Below are positions 25,689 through 32,473 of a DNA stretch of 32,473 nt, piece by piece (positions within the stretch are counted from its first letter, which is position 1; every line of letters begins with the position of its first letter). Source of the stretch: Argonema antarcticum A004/B2 (GTDB lineage: Bacteria; Cyanobacteriota; Cyanobacteriia; Cyanobacteriales; Aerosakkonemataceae); assembly GCF_023333585.1 (NCBI RefSeq), contig NZ_JAIQZN010000081.1, positions 1-32,473 of the forward strand. Direction: 5' to 3'. The notes under the pieces were generated by a model. That model searched no databases, had not been told where the DNA came from, and saw only the letters and a list, made by a program, of their open reading frames with translations. Made by a program: the position numbers and the translations under genes.

Positions 25689-25958
25689 AATAAATATAAA
25701 AAACGGAGTACGTTATTGACAGAATGAGAAGTGGAGCAAGTTTAGTGTCTATCAGTTGTTTATGCTTAAACAGCCTACTAGCAATGAAGGGTAAGTGTAC
25801 TTGATTGACTTTGTAAAGCCATTAACACAGCCAGATCACCGTAGTAATACAGATGTAATTGGGATATCTCGGAAGATAGAACACCTTTAGACCAATTAGT
25901 TACGTGAAATTACTTGCCTTACTTAGTTGAGAATAGCAAACCTTACCCTTGGTATGTT

Positions 25959-26005
25959 TAAAGATTTGATAAAGTTTAGTATTTAGGTGTAAAGTTATGA
26001 TGAAG
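25959..26005 (+). promoter_or_regulatory. TAAAG direct-repeat cluster (site 3)
   Basis: TAAAG occurs at 25959, 25970 and 25990, and TGAAG at 26001, giving two pairs each spaced 11 bp, 31 bp apart in register. The first pair (TTAAAGATTTGATAAAG) matches the pattern of the sites at 2586 and 6431. It lies in the divergent intergenic region, about 330 bp before the diguanylate cyclase and 285 bp from the WecG-type gene, so it could serve either. Confidence 0.45.
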
Positions 26006-26061
26006 ATACAGATTTTACTGAGATGAGCAAGACTTCAACTAGGGTGGTAAGCCTAGACTAG

Positions 26062-26181
26062 ATGACCCACATGGCGGATCGACTGTGGAAATTACTGAGA
26101 CTGGGTAAGACGGATATGCAACAGCTAATCATCGAGGTTTATGAAGGGGGGAGGAAGCAGCACTGGTACAGGGTTTCCTGA
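26062..26181 (+). CDS. Possible small protein (39 aa), unrecognised
   Basis: An ATG at 26062 opens a 39-codon frame ending in TGA at 26179-26181, with protein-like composition (MTHMADRLWKLLRLG near the start, an amphipathic Leu/Trp/Lys segment, then IIEVYEGGRKQHWYRVS). There is no convincing Shine-Dalgarno, and it lies in the leader region of the diguanylate cyclase. It may be a real small gene, a leader peptide or chance; I do not recognise the family. Confidence 0.25.
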   Translation: MTHMADRLWKLLRLGKTDMQQLIIEVYEGGRKQHWYRVS

Positions 26182-26290
26182 ACGGTAGCGATCGCCAACT
26201 TCCCTAAATTGGCCGACTCCCACGTTTTTGTAACGATTCGTTATTAATAAGGTCAGGTATGGCAACGACACCCACAACTGGACGACTGCG

Positions 26291-28471
26291 ATGATTAAGC
26301 AGCTAAGCAAAAGCTCGATCGCACTATGGACAAGACTGAAGCAAAGGCGATCGTCGGAGAGCCGGGTATTAGTCACCTGCTCCAGTGTGGCTGCGTGTAT
26401 CATTTTTTTCCGCCTCACAGGACTGTTGCAGACCTGGGAATGGGGGACTCTAGACCAGTTCTTTCGTCTGTCTCCCCCGCAACCACCGGACGATCGCATA
26501 CTCATTGTTGGCATTGATGAGGAAAATCTCCGTAAATTTGGTCAATGGCCGATTCCCGATCGCGTTATGGCCCAACTGCTGCAAAAATTGCACTCAAAAG
26601 AGCCCCGCGCCATTGGCTTAGACATCTATCGGGATTTGCCCGTCGAACCCGGTCATGCCGAATTAGAGAATACTTTTAAAAAGATACCCAACTTAATTGG
26701 GATTGAAAAACTTAAAGATCAAAATAAAAATACTTCCCACGTACAACCCCCGCCTGTACTTAGCCAGCGCCACCAGGTTGGTTTTAATAACGTCGTTGTA
26801 GACGCCGACGGCAAAGTGCGTCGCAACGTGCTTTTCTGGTGGTCAGATGGGAAGCCACATACCAGTTTCGCACTCAAGCTGGCTTTCATTTATCTGAAGT
26901 CAGAAGGCATTGAGCCAGAGTCGGCAAAAGGAACCACCTATCTGCAACTGGGTAAAAGCGTATTTCGGAGCTTTCAGTCGAACGACGGCGGCTATGTAAG
27001 AACGGATGACAAAGGCTACCAAATTTTGGGCAGCTTTCTGAAACCGTCTACCAGTTTTCGCACTGTTTCTATGACAGAAGTGTTAGCAGACAGGATACCC
27101 CGCGATTGGGTGCGCGATCGCATCGTCCTCATCGGTTCAACTGCCATCAGCCTCAATGATTTTTTCTACACCCCTTACAGTAGCGACCTAATCCAGTCGG
27201 CAGGACCTATTCCCGGCGTCGAACTGCAAGCTAATTTTATCAGCCAAATTCTTACGGCAGCGCAGTCGGGAAGACGATTGCTCAACGTTTGGACAGAGCC
27301 TCTAGAATGGCTTTGGATTTGGGGCTGGTCTTGGCTAGGAGCTATTTTAATTTGGCGCTCGCCCTCTCAAGCACGATCTATCCTCATTATCCTCCTCGCT
27401 CTCTCTGGGCTCACTGGCACTTCTTACTTGGCTTTCTTGGCCGGTTGGTGGATACCCCTCATTCCCCCCCTGCTAGCCCTCGTCAGTTCTGCTATGGCGA
27501 TCACAGGTTATCTTGCCCACCTGAAAGATGAGTTAAAGCGCTCCAAAGAATTCTTACAAAACGTCATCAACGCCATTCCCGATCCTGTCTTTGTCAAAGA
27601 CAAACAACACCGATGGATTGTTTTAAATCAGGCTTATTGTCAATTTCTGGGATATCCCCTCAGTACATTAATCGAAAAATCAGACTATGATTTTTTTCCC
27701 AGTCACGAAGCCGACATTTTTAGGGAGCAAGATGAAAGAATTTTTCACAATGGCAAACCTACAGAAAATGAAGAAGCATTCACAGATGCTAGGGGAAATA
27801 CACATCTCATCGCCACCAAAAGGTCACTTCACAAAGATGCCGCAGGCAACCTATTTTTAGTGGGCGTAATTCGAGATATCACTGAGCGCAAGCGACTGGA
27901 AGAAGACCTCAAGCGCACCGCAGCAGAGTTAGTTCATTACAATAGCGAACTAAAACTTTCAGAAGATCGTTTGCGTCATCTGGCTTACCACGACACCCTC
28001 ACTGGTCTGCCGAATCGGAAACTATTTTACGAACGTTTCAGCCAGTCAATAGAATGGGCTCGTGATAACGAACAACTGATGGCTCTACTGTTTCTCGACC
28101 TAGATGGTTTCAAGCAAATTAACGACACCCACGGACACGATATGGGGGATCTGCTTCTGCAAGCTGTAGCTCAACGGCTAACGCGGTGCTTACGCAGCAG
28201 CGATACCGTCTCGCGTCTGGGTGGCGATGAGTTTACGGTAATTCTACCAGCAATTCCTAGCGCATCAGATGTGGCAAGAGTCGCCAGTAAAATTCTCTCA
28301 ACTATTACCCAGCCTTTTGTGTTGAAGGGAGAGACAATCAACGTCACTATAAGTATTGGCATCAGCTTGTTTCCCCTTAACGGTGATGATATTAATACCC
28401 TGATTAAAAATGCCGATACGGCAATGTACCGTGCCAAGGAATTGGGCAAAAACAAATACGAATTTTCATGA
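26291..28471 (+). CDS. CHASE2-PAS-GGDEF diguanylate cyclase
   Basis: The 726-residue membrane sensor has an N-terminal membrane helix (about 26-42), an extracytoplasmic CHASE2 domain (about 43-325; LVGIDEENLRKFGQWPIPD-like opening), three membrane helices (about 340-415), a PAS domain (about 420-540; NVINAIPDPVFVKD, then VGVIRDITERKRLEEDL), a coiled-coil linker and a GGDEF domain (about 565-726). The active site is intact (RLGGDEF, residues 642-648), and the I-site RSSD (635-638) lies exactly five residues upstream, so c-di-GMP synthesis with product inhibition is expected. The GGDEF domain also has YHDTLTGLPNR at its start. Next to the polysaccharide locus, it probably controls polymer synthesis or motility, which is inference. 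Confidence 0.93.
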   Translation: MIKQLSKSSIALWTRLKQRRSSESRVLVTCSSVAACIIFFRLTGLLQTWEWGTLDQFFRLSPPQPPDDRILIVGIDEENLRKFGQWPIPDRVMAQLLQKLHSKEPRAIGLDIYRDLPVEPGHAELENTFKKIPNLIGIEKLKDQNKNTSHVQPPPVLSQRHQVGFNNVVVDADGKVRRNVLFWWSDGKPHTSFALKLAFIYLKSEGIEPESAKGTTYLQLGKSVFRSFQSNDGGYVRTDDKGYQILGSFLKPSTSFRTVSMTEVLADRIPRDWVRDRIVLIGSTAISLNDFFYTPYSSDLIQSAGPIPGVELQANFISQILTAAQSGRRLLNVWTEPLEWLWIWGWSWLGAILIWRSPSQARSILIILLALSGLTGTSYLAFLAGWWIPLIPPLLALVSSAMAITGYLAHLKDELKRSKEFLQNVINAIPDPVFVKDKQHRWIVLNQAYCQFLGYPLSTLIEKSDYDFFPSHEADIFREQDERIFHNGKPTENEEAFTDARGNTHLIATKRSLHKDAAGNLFLVGVIRDITERKRLEEDLKRTAAELVHYNSELKLSEDRLRHLAYHDTLTGLPNRKLFYERFSQSIEWARDNEQLMALLFLDLDGFKQINDTHGHDMGDLLLQAVAQRLTRCLRSSDTVSRLGGDEFTVILPAIPSASDVARVASKILSTITQPFVLKGETINVTISIGISLFPLNGDDINTLIKNADTAMYRAKELGKNKYEFS

Positions 28472-28473
28472 GC

Positions 28474-28492
28474 TATAGCTAGGGACTAGGGG
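28474..28492 (+). repeat. Dispersed CTAG-rich repeat, copy 2
   Basis: TATAGCTAGGGACTAGGGG directly follows the diguanylate cyclase stop codon. It is the exact reverse complement of copies 1 and 3; with copy 3 it could form a hairpin with a loop of about 270 bases. Further CTAGGG units follow to 28506. Confidence 0.85.
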
Positions 28493-28753
28493 TTAGGGGC
28501 TAGGGAATTAAGAACTTTCTAACTGCCGAGAAGGTTGCTATATCTATCTACAAGAGGGATTGCAAAATTTAATTAAGCAATATTAAGGTTTATGCCAGAA
28601 AACTTTATGTTTTTTTTACAAATGTTTACATATTTGGCAATGGGTTCAAAAAATATAGCAACCCCCCGTGTTAGGACAACTCTAACTCTTACCTCTGGTC
28701 CCTCCATCTCTTACTCCATAACCCTTTTCCCTCTTCCTTCTTCCCTCTTCCTT

Positions 28754-28782
28754 CTTCCCCTAGCCCCTAGTCCCTAGCTATA
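28754..28782 (-). repeat. Dispersed CTAG-rich repeat, copy 3
   Basis: CCCCTAGTCCCTAGCTATA at 28764-28782 matches copy 1 exactly, and the preceding TTCTTCCCCTAGCC also matches. Tandem CTTCC units run just before it. Confidence 0.85.
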
Positions 28783-28991
28783 AAACAAACACTTTAAAAC
28801 CAACCTAATGTTTGTGAAAAAAAGCTGATTACCTACAAAACTGTTCGGAAATTTCTACTGGTTAAATCATGGCTGTATTACTTAAGTAGATTTATGAAGG
28901 GGACTTAATGTTTGTATGAAGTTTCGGTGAATGTACTTAATGGGTTTTATTCAGTGAATATACTAGAAATCGGTGAGAGGAGTTGTTTGAT

Positions 28992-29048
28992 ATGAATACT
29001 TTTTTTAGATTCGCAAGTGTAGCAATGCTCGTGATGGGCGGATTAGGA
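28992..29048 (+). pseudogene. 5' part of a small secreted-protein gene split by an IS element
   Basis: An ATG at 28992, ten bases after AGGAG (28978-28982), encodes a signal-peptide-like start (MNTFFRFASVAMLVMGGLG, 19 codons) and then meets the IS boundary at 29048/29049. Joining this to 30431-30592 keeps the frame and gives a 72-residue protein with a likely signal-peptidase site after EIAAA. As it stands the reading frame runs into the element and ends after 38 codons, so the protein is broken. Confidence 0.65.
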
Positions 29049-29250
29049 TTGACACTCCCCATGCCTAAAGGCGAGGGGATTCTTGCTTCAACGAGCAATC
29101 TTGCTTAAGCACTGTTTCCAGGTTTAAGTAGAGGATCGTCTCTCCACAAGCTTTAATTTCCGTTTGCCCAACGGTATTTGAAATATAACCAAGCAATCTT
29201 AATGCCTTAATTAAAATGTTAATTGCAGCATTTTCATCCCGATCTAAAAC
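29049..29250 (-). ncRNA. Predicted omega (reRNA) guide scaffold overlapping the tnpB 3' end
   Basis: Known TnpB systems process an RNA from the tnpB 3' end and the element's right end, with the guide formed by flanking DNA. Here the guide would start at 29048 and read leftward on the - strand (TCCTAATCCGCCCATC...). The 5' limit given here is approximate. This is inference from the family; no RNA feature other than the hairpin can be verified by eye. Confidence 0.3.
29056..29079 (-). repeat. IS right-end hairpin
   Basis: On the + strand TCCCC/GGGGA and GCC/GGC pair around a TAAA loop, with a small internal loop. The - strand GAAT guide (+ ATTC, 29079-29082) lies immediately 5' of the hairpin, and the TCAA end is four bases past it. 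The tnpB stop codon lies inside this hairpin. Confidence 0.8.
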
Positions 29251-30282
29251 GACTCCACATTTACAAACGTGGGTACGAATAGACAGAGATTTTTTAACTA
29301 CACTACCACAACCCGAACAATTCTGACTTGTGAAATGGGTCGGAACAGCGATCGCAATCTTGCCAAATTTAAGCGCAAAATGTTCTAACCACTCCCTAAA
29401 TTGTGACCAAGCAGCATCGCTGATTGACTTAGCTAAGTGGTGATTCTTTACCATGTTACGTACTTTCAAGTCTTCTACTGCCACAATGTCATTAGACATC
29501 ACCACGCATCTTGCTAATTTCACAGCAAAATCTTTACGTTGGCGTGAGACTTTTAAGTGCGTTCTACCTAAATGGTTAATAGCTTTTTTCCGGTTGTTGG
29601 AGCCTTTAACCTTTTTAGAGACTCGTCGCTGCGCTCTTTTTAATCTTTTTTCCGACTTTTTTAGGAATCGGGGATTATCAACTTTTTCTCCTTGGCTATC
29701 AGTGTAGAAATGGTTTAACCCCACATCTAAACCAATTGCTTTACCTGTAGGCTGTAGAGTTTGTGTAACTTCTACTTGAATGCAAAATTGGCAATAATAG
29801 CCATCGGCCCTTTTGACCAGTCTTACCCGTTGAATTTGTTCAATTTGATAAAAATGCAAGTCGTAAGTGCCGATGAGCTTAACTGAACCAATCCCTTTTT
29901 TGTCGGTAAAAGTTATTCTCTTTCTATCTTCAGAAAGCTTCCATCCTGACTTTTTATATTCTACAGAACGTTGATTTTTCTTGAATCTGGGGAATCCTTT
30001 TTTACCGGCAATCTTCTTTTTACAGTTCTCAAAGAATCTGTTTATCCCTGACCAACAACGTTCAGCAGAAGCTTGTCTAGCGGTCGAATTGAGTTCATTT
30101 GCAAAGGGAAATTCTTTAGCTAATATGGCAGTATAAGCACTGAGGTCGTATTTGTTTATACCCTTGTTGTCCATCCAGAAACGCAAACATTTGTTTCTGA
30201 TGAACTGCGATGTGCGGATCGCGTCATCAACGGCTTGAGCTTGTTGTTTTTTCCCTTTGATTTTGAACTCGTAGACTATCAT
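29065..30282 (-). CDS. tnpB: TnpB RNA-guided nuclease of an IS200/IS605 element
   Basis: The 405-residue protein has a full-length TnpB layout. A helix-turn-helix/REC-like N-terminal part is followed by a RuvC domain with GLDVGLNHF (D186), VAVEDLKV (E270) and DRDENAAINIL (347-357), and a zinc finger of CSGCG (C322, C325) and CKCG (C340, C342). All catalytic and zinc ligands are present and the frame is intact, so the protein may be active. TnpB proteins are RNA-guided DNA endonucleases related to Cas12; they cut the emptied donor site next to a TAM equal to the element's target (TTAC here) and so favour retention of the element. The stop codon lies in the right-end hairpin. Confidence 0.93.
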   Translation of the reverse strand: MIVYEFKIKGKKQQAQAVDDAIRTSQFIRNKCLRFWMDNKGINKYDLSAYTAILAKEFPFANELNSTARQASAERCWSGINRFFENCKKKIAGKKGFPRFKKNQRSVEYKKSGWKLSEDRKRITFTDKKGIGSVKLIGTYDLHFYQIEQIQRVRLVKRADGYYCQFCIQVEVTQTLQPTGKAIGLDVGLNHFYTDSQGEKVDNPRFLKKSEKRLKRAQRRVSKKVKGSNNRKKAINHLGRTHLKVSRQRKDFAVKLARCVVMSNDIVAVEDLKVRNMVKNHHLAKSISDAAWSQFREWLEHFALKFGKIAIAVPTHFTSQNCSGCGSVVKKSLSIRTHVCKCGVVLDRDENAAINILIKALRLLGYISNTVGQTEIKACGETILYLNLETVLKQDCSLKQESPRL

Positions 30283-30392
30283 GGGATCGACCTTTATTAC
30301 CTGTCCTTATTTTATCAGCAGCAGCGTAATATAAATGCCTAAACAACAAAATGTAATATTTGACTGCGGTTAAAACCGCGAATTGCTTACAT

Positions 30393-30413
30393 CCCCACGT
30401 CTAAAGCCGGGGG
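30393..30413 (-). repeat. IS left-end hairpin
   Basis: On the + strand CCCC (30393-30396) pairs with GGGG (30410-30413) around a CTAAAG-containing loop region. The - strand guide AAAG (+ CTTT, 30414-30417) lies just 5' of it. An alternative AAAGCC/GGCTTT stem (30403-30417) overlaps it. A further perfect hairpin (GCGGTT/AACCGC, 30366-30379) lies between this end and tnpB. Confidence 0.75.
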
Positions 30414-30430
30414 CTTTGGCTCGTTTTTCG

Positions 30431-30592
30431 GTAACCCCAGAAATTGCCGCTGCTACAGTAAGGCCCGATCGGCTAACTGATTTCTTATCAGGCCCACAAT
30501 CAACTGGGTTCCCTGTGTCATACGATTACACCCCATCCTGTCAAGGGAAATGCGATAGCCCTGACGACTCTACGGGTTCTGGAACTCGCTAG
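30431..30592 (+). pseudogene. 3' part of the split small secreted-protein gene
   Basis: This continuation reads VTPEIAAATVRPDRLTDFLS, then a Gly/Pro/Ser/Asp-rich tail with two cysteines (SCQGKC), and ends in TAG at 30590-30592. It is in the same frame as 28992-29048 when the element is removed. I do not recognise a family; the mature product would be about 45 residues. The gene fits a small exported protein of unknown role. Confidence 0.6.
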
Positions 30593-30632
30593 TAGCAAGT
30601 CGGCAGTTGGCAAGATAATTTCCCAACTGGTT

Positions 30633-32348
30633 TTATGTAGCAGTGAGTGGCGGAGATTGCCACCATCTGTCTTTTTGCACAAGCGTGTGAACTTGCCAGC
30701 TGGGATCTGAGTGAGGAAAATCTATTCTGTAGTGACCGCCTCGACTTTCAGTGCGAAAAGCGGCGCTTTTGAGGATCAAGTAGGCTACATCCAGTAAATT
30801 GTAAGTTTCTCCCCAAGTTCGCAATTGCTCTAGGGCGATCGGTTCGGTAAATTCAACTATCTTACCGGGCTGTAGATTTATTAAATATTTACTTAGTTCC
30901 AAAGCAGCAAATTCCTGCCGCCATACTTCGACTTGGGCTAGAGCCTCCTCCAAAACATCTTGCTGGCGACAAATCCCTGCACTTCGCCACATCAGCCGGG
31001 GTAACTCTTGCCTGAGCCACTCTATCTTCGCTGTTTCCGAAGGATTAACGATCGATAATTGTAAAGTTCCCGTGTCGATTATGTATTCTCCTGTACCCCC
31101 GTCCTCAATTCCCAGTTCTGCCATTTGGGCACCAAACACAACACACTCTAGCAACGAATTGCTAGCCAGACGATTGGCCCCGTGGACACCAGTACTAGCC
31201 GTTTCCCCCACAGCGTATAACCCAGGAATCGAAGTCTGGTTCGTCAAGTCGGCGATAATTCCGCCCATCCAATAGTGGGCCGCTGGTGCTACAGGAATTG
31301 GTTCCTCGATCGCATTAATCCCCCAATGCTGACAGACCTCAATAATATTGGGAAAGCGGCGACGGATTTTTTCAACTGGGATCGGTCGTAAATCCAACCA
31401 AACGCGATCGCCCCCAGTTTGTTCCAAATGACTAAAAATAGCGCGACTAACTACATCTCTTGGCGCAAGTTCACCGCTGGGATGGTAATCAAAAGCAAAG
31501 CGGCGTCCTTGGGAATCCACCAGGTGGGCACCTTCACCCCGCACCGCTTCGCTAATCAAAAAGCGCGGGGCTCCATCCTTCGTCAAAGCTGTAGGATGAA
31601 ACTGGAAAAATTCTAAATCGCGAAGAATAGCACCAGCACGGAAAGCGATCGCCACCCCATCCCCAGTACTCACACCCGGATTAGTAGTCTGAGCGAATAC
31701 CTGACCGCCGCCGCCCGTCGCCAACAGCACCGCCTGGGCCCTCACCCAGATTACCCGATCTTGGTAAAACAAGCTAACTCCCTGACAATGCCCATTTGCG
31801 GGATTAATCCACAAATCCAAGGCAAAAGCTTGCGATATTACCTTAATATTTTGGCTCTTCAGCACTTGTGCGGTCAAAGTACTAACAACTGCCCGACCAG
31901 TAGTATCCGCCGCATGGAGTACGCGGGGGCGAGAGTGAGCCGCCTCCAGGGTCATAGCGAGCCGATCGTTATGCCGATCGAAAGCAATCCCCATATCTAC
32001 CAGAGACTGGATACATTTAGGGGCCCGATCCACCAGAAACTTCACCGCTGGCAAATCGCACAGACCGGCACCCGCTCGCATTGTATCTTCGATGTGTAAA
32101 TCTGGTGAATCCGTGGGATCGATCGCTGCCGCGATGCCCCCTTGCGCCCAATCGCTAGCAGATAGAGGCAAGTTATCTTTAGTAATCAAGCCGACCTGTA
32201 AATATTTTGGCAGGCAAAGAGCCGCATACAAACCAGCAGCACCCGCCCCAACGATCAAAACATCGAACTGGGTGGGCAAACCTGGACTCGGTAAAAAACT
32301 GATATCTGAGGAATACAAAAATCGCTCCCAGAAAAGGGGTGTGGTCAA
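30633..32348 (-). CDS. nadB: L-aspartate oxidase
   Basis: The 571-residue flavoprotein oxidises L-aspartate to iminoaspartate, the first step of de novo NAD synthesis. It shows the FAD-binding DVLIVGAGAAGLYAAL (about residue 30), SDWAQGGIAAAI, HAADTTGRA, ATGGGGQVFAQTTNPGVSTGDG, the EFFQFHPT active-site segment, RGEGAHLVDSQGRRF, and the C-terminal-lobe motif VGETASTGVHGANRLASNSLLE with its catalytic region. The start is uncertain: the nearest in-frame start is TTG at 32348, and the open frame continues into the 9-bp repeats without another clear start. The 5' end therefore sits against a minisatellite, which may shape its leader. Confidence 0.95.
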   Translation of the reverse strand: MTTPLFWERFLYSSDISFLPSPGLPTQFDVLIVGAGAAGLYAALCLPKYLQVGLITKDNLPLSASDWAQGGIAAAIDPTDSPDLHIEDTMRAGAGLCDLPAVKFLVDRAPKCIQSLVDMGIAFDRHNDRLAMTLEAAHSRPRVLHAADTTGRAVVSTLTAQVLKSQNIKVISQAFALDLWINPANGHCQGVSLFYQDRVIWVRAQAVLLATGGGGQVFAQTTNPGVSTGDGVAIAFRAGAILRDLEFFQFHPTALTKDGAPRFLISEAVRGEGAHLVDSQGRRFAFDYHPSGELAPRDVVSRAIFSHLEQTGGDRVWLDLRPIPVEKIRRRFPNIIEVCQHWGINAIEEPIPVAPAAHYWMGGIIADLTNQTSIPGLYAVGETASTGVHGANRLASNSLLECVVFGAQMAELGIEDGGTGEYIIDTGTLQLSIVNPSETAKIEWLRQELPRLMWRSAGICRQQDVLEEALAQVEVWRQEFAALELSKYLINLQPGKIVEFTEPIALEQLRTWGETYNLLDVAYLILKSAAFRTESRGGHYRIDFPHSDPSWQVHTLVQKDRWWQSPPLTAT

Positions 32349-32364
32349 AAACAGTTGGTGATAG

Positions 32365-32473
32365 GGACAAGGAGGACAAGGAGGACGAGGGGGACAAGGA
32401 GGACAAGGAGGACAAGGAGGACAAGGGGGACAAGGGGGACAAGGAGGACAAGGGGGACAAGGGGGACAAGGGG
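32365..32473. repeat. 9-bp minisatellite at right window edge
   Basis: Twelve tandem 9-mers of the form GGACAAGGA / GGACAAGGG (one GGACGAGGG) run to the window end. They are the reverse complement of the left-edge array, with more variation between units. Next to it the + strand reads TTGGTGATAGGGACA, whose reverse complement matches the TATCACCAA flank of the left array. Confidence 0.95.

Larger units (their letters stand above)
25675..26290. other. Divergent intergenic region between the WecG-type gene and the diguanylate cyclase
   Basis: This 616-bp region must hold promoters for both directions. It contains a TAAAG direct-repeat cluster (25959-26005), a possible 39-codon reading frame (26062-26181), a CTAGG...CCTAG hairpin at about 26039-26056, and a HIP1 site near 26189. 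I could not identify confident -10/-35 boxes. Confidence 0.55.
28472..28991. other. Non-coding region after the diguanylate cyclase, with repeats
   Basis: No gene is supported. The stretch begins and ends its first 310 bases with inverted copies of the CTAG-rich 19-mer (28474-28492 and 28764-28782), and contains tandem CTTCCTTCTTCC units at about 28728-28756. Further on, an 11-bp near-repeat (GTGAATGTACT at 28927, GTGAATATACT at 28954) lies just before the split small gene and may be part of its promoter. Confidence 0.6.
29049..30430 (-). mobile_element. IS200/IS605-type element (tnpB only, 1382 bp)
   Basis: Read on the - strand, the element starts right after TTAC (target, + strand GTAA at 30431-30434) and ends in TCAA (+ strand TTGA at 29049-29052). 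Both ends carry a matching subterminal hairpin of the form CCCC...TTTA...TGGGG, with AAAG just 5' of the left one and GAAT just 5' of the right one. This is the IS608 arrangement of target, cleavage and guide tetranucleotides. There is no tnpA, so movement needs a Y1 transposase supplied in trans. No target duplication is seen, as expected for the family. Confidence 0.85.

Noticed and set aside
26039-26290. Riboswitch in the leader of the diguanylate cyclase
   Set aside because: A short CTAGG/CCTAG hairpin is present, but nothing matches the c-di-GMP or glutamine riboswitch consensus I know.
26125-26514. 129-codon open frame on the - strand
   Set aside because: It overlaps the start of the diguanylate cyclase antisense and has no supporting features.
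30383-30592. 69-codon open frame starting with TTG at 30383
   Set aside because: Its first part lies in the IS left end; only 30431-30592 belongs to a gene, as the 3' part of the split one.

Overview
The window comes from a cyanobacterium, most likely a filamentous one. At least a dozen HIP1 octamers (GCGATCGC) are scattered through it. It carries a btpA gene (photosystem I biogenesis), a VKOR-thioredoxin fusion of the cyanobacterial type, a CHASE2-PAS-GGDEF protein and an L-aspartate oxidase. Placement near Oscillatoriales is an inference from the gene set and from the short G/C-rich dispersed and tandem repeats, not from a marker gene. Both window ends lie inside the same 9-bp minisatellite in opposite orientation, so the window looks like one assembly contig broken at a repeat family.

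Layout. (1) 1-2300: minisatellite, btpA, VKOR-Trx and a terminator. (2) 2790-19054, all on the + strand: a polysaccharide locus with two paralogous alkaline-phosphatase-superfamily enzymes on either side of a Wzz/GumC-like chain-length protein, a GT4 glycosyltransferase, a hexapeptide acyltransferase, a Wzy/ligase-type polymerase, a GT2 enzyme, a Wzx-type flippase, two tandemly duplicated GT2 enzymes, and a membrane-anchored GH74-like glycanase with both catalytic aspartates. (3) 25674-19086, all on the - strand and converging on the first arm: a WecG/TagA/CpsF glycosyltransferase, then SGNH, MBOAT, MBOAT and SGNH genes, i.e. two O-acylation pairs in mirror order. (4) 26291-28471: a CHASE2-PAS-GGDEF diguanylate cyclase with intact active site and inhibitory site, divergent from the - strand arm. 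(5) 28992-30592: a gene for a small secreted protein split by a tnpB-only IS200/IS605-type element whose ends can be defined to the base. (6) nadB running into the right-hand minisatellite.

How the parts fit. Glycosyltransferases build a lipid-linked repeat unit, the flippase and polymerase export and polymerise it, the Wzz-like protein sets chain length, the hexapeptide, MBOAT and SGNH proteins add acyl groups, and the GH74-like enzyme could trim or release the glycan. The diguanylate cyclase suggests c-di-GMP control. No initiating phosphoglycosyltransferase, outer-membrane export channel (Wza) or tyrosine autokinase is visible, so those functions must lie elsewhere. The polymer is unknown.

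Best leads: the IS insertion, where removing the element at the TTAC/TCAA boundaries exactly restores a 72-codon reading frame; an 11-bp-phased TAAAG direct repeat about 205-210 bp upstream of both phosphatase-superfamily paralogs and again beside the diguanylate cyclase; the GH74-like enzyme in an export locus; and the mirrored pair of acylation modules.
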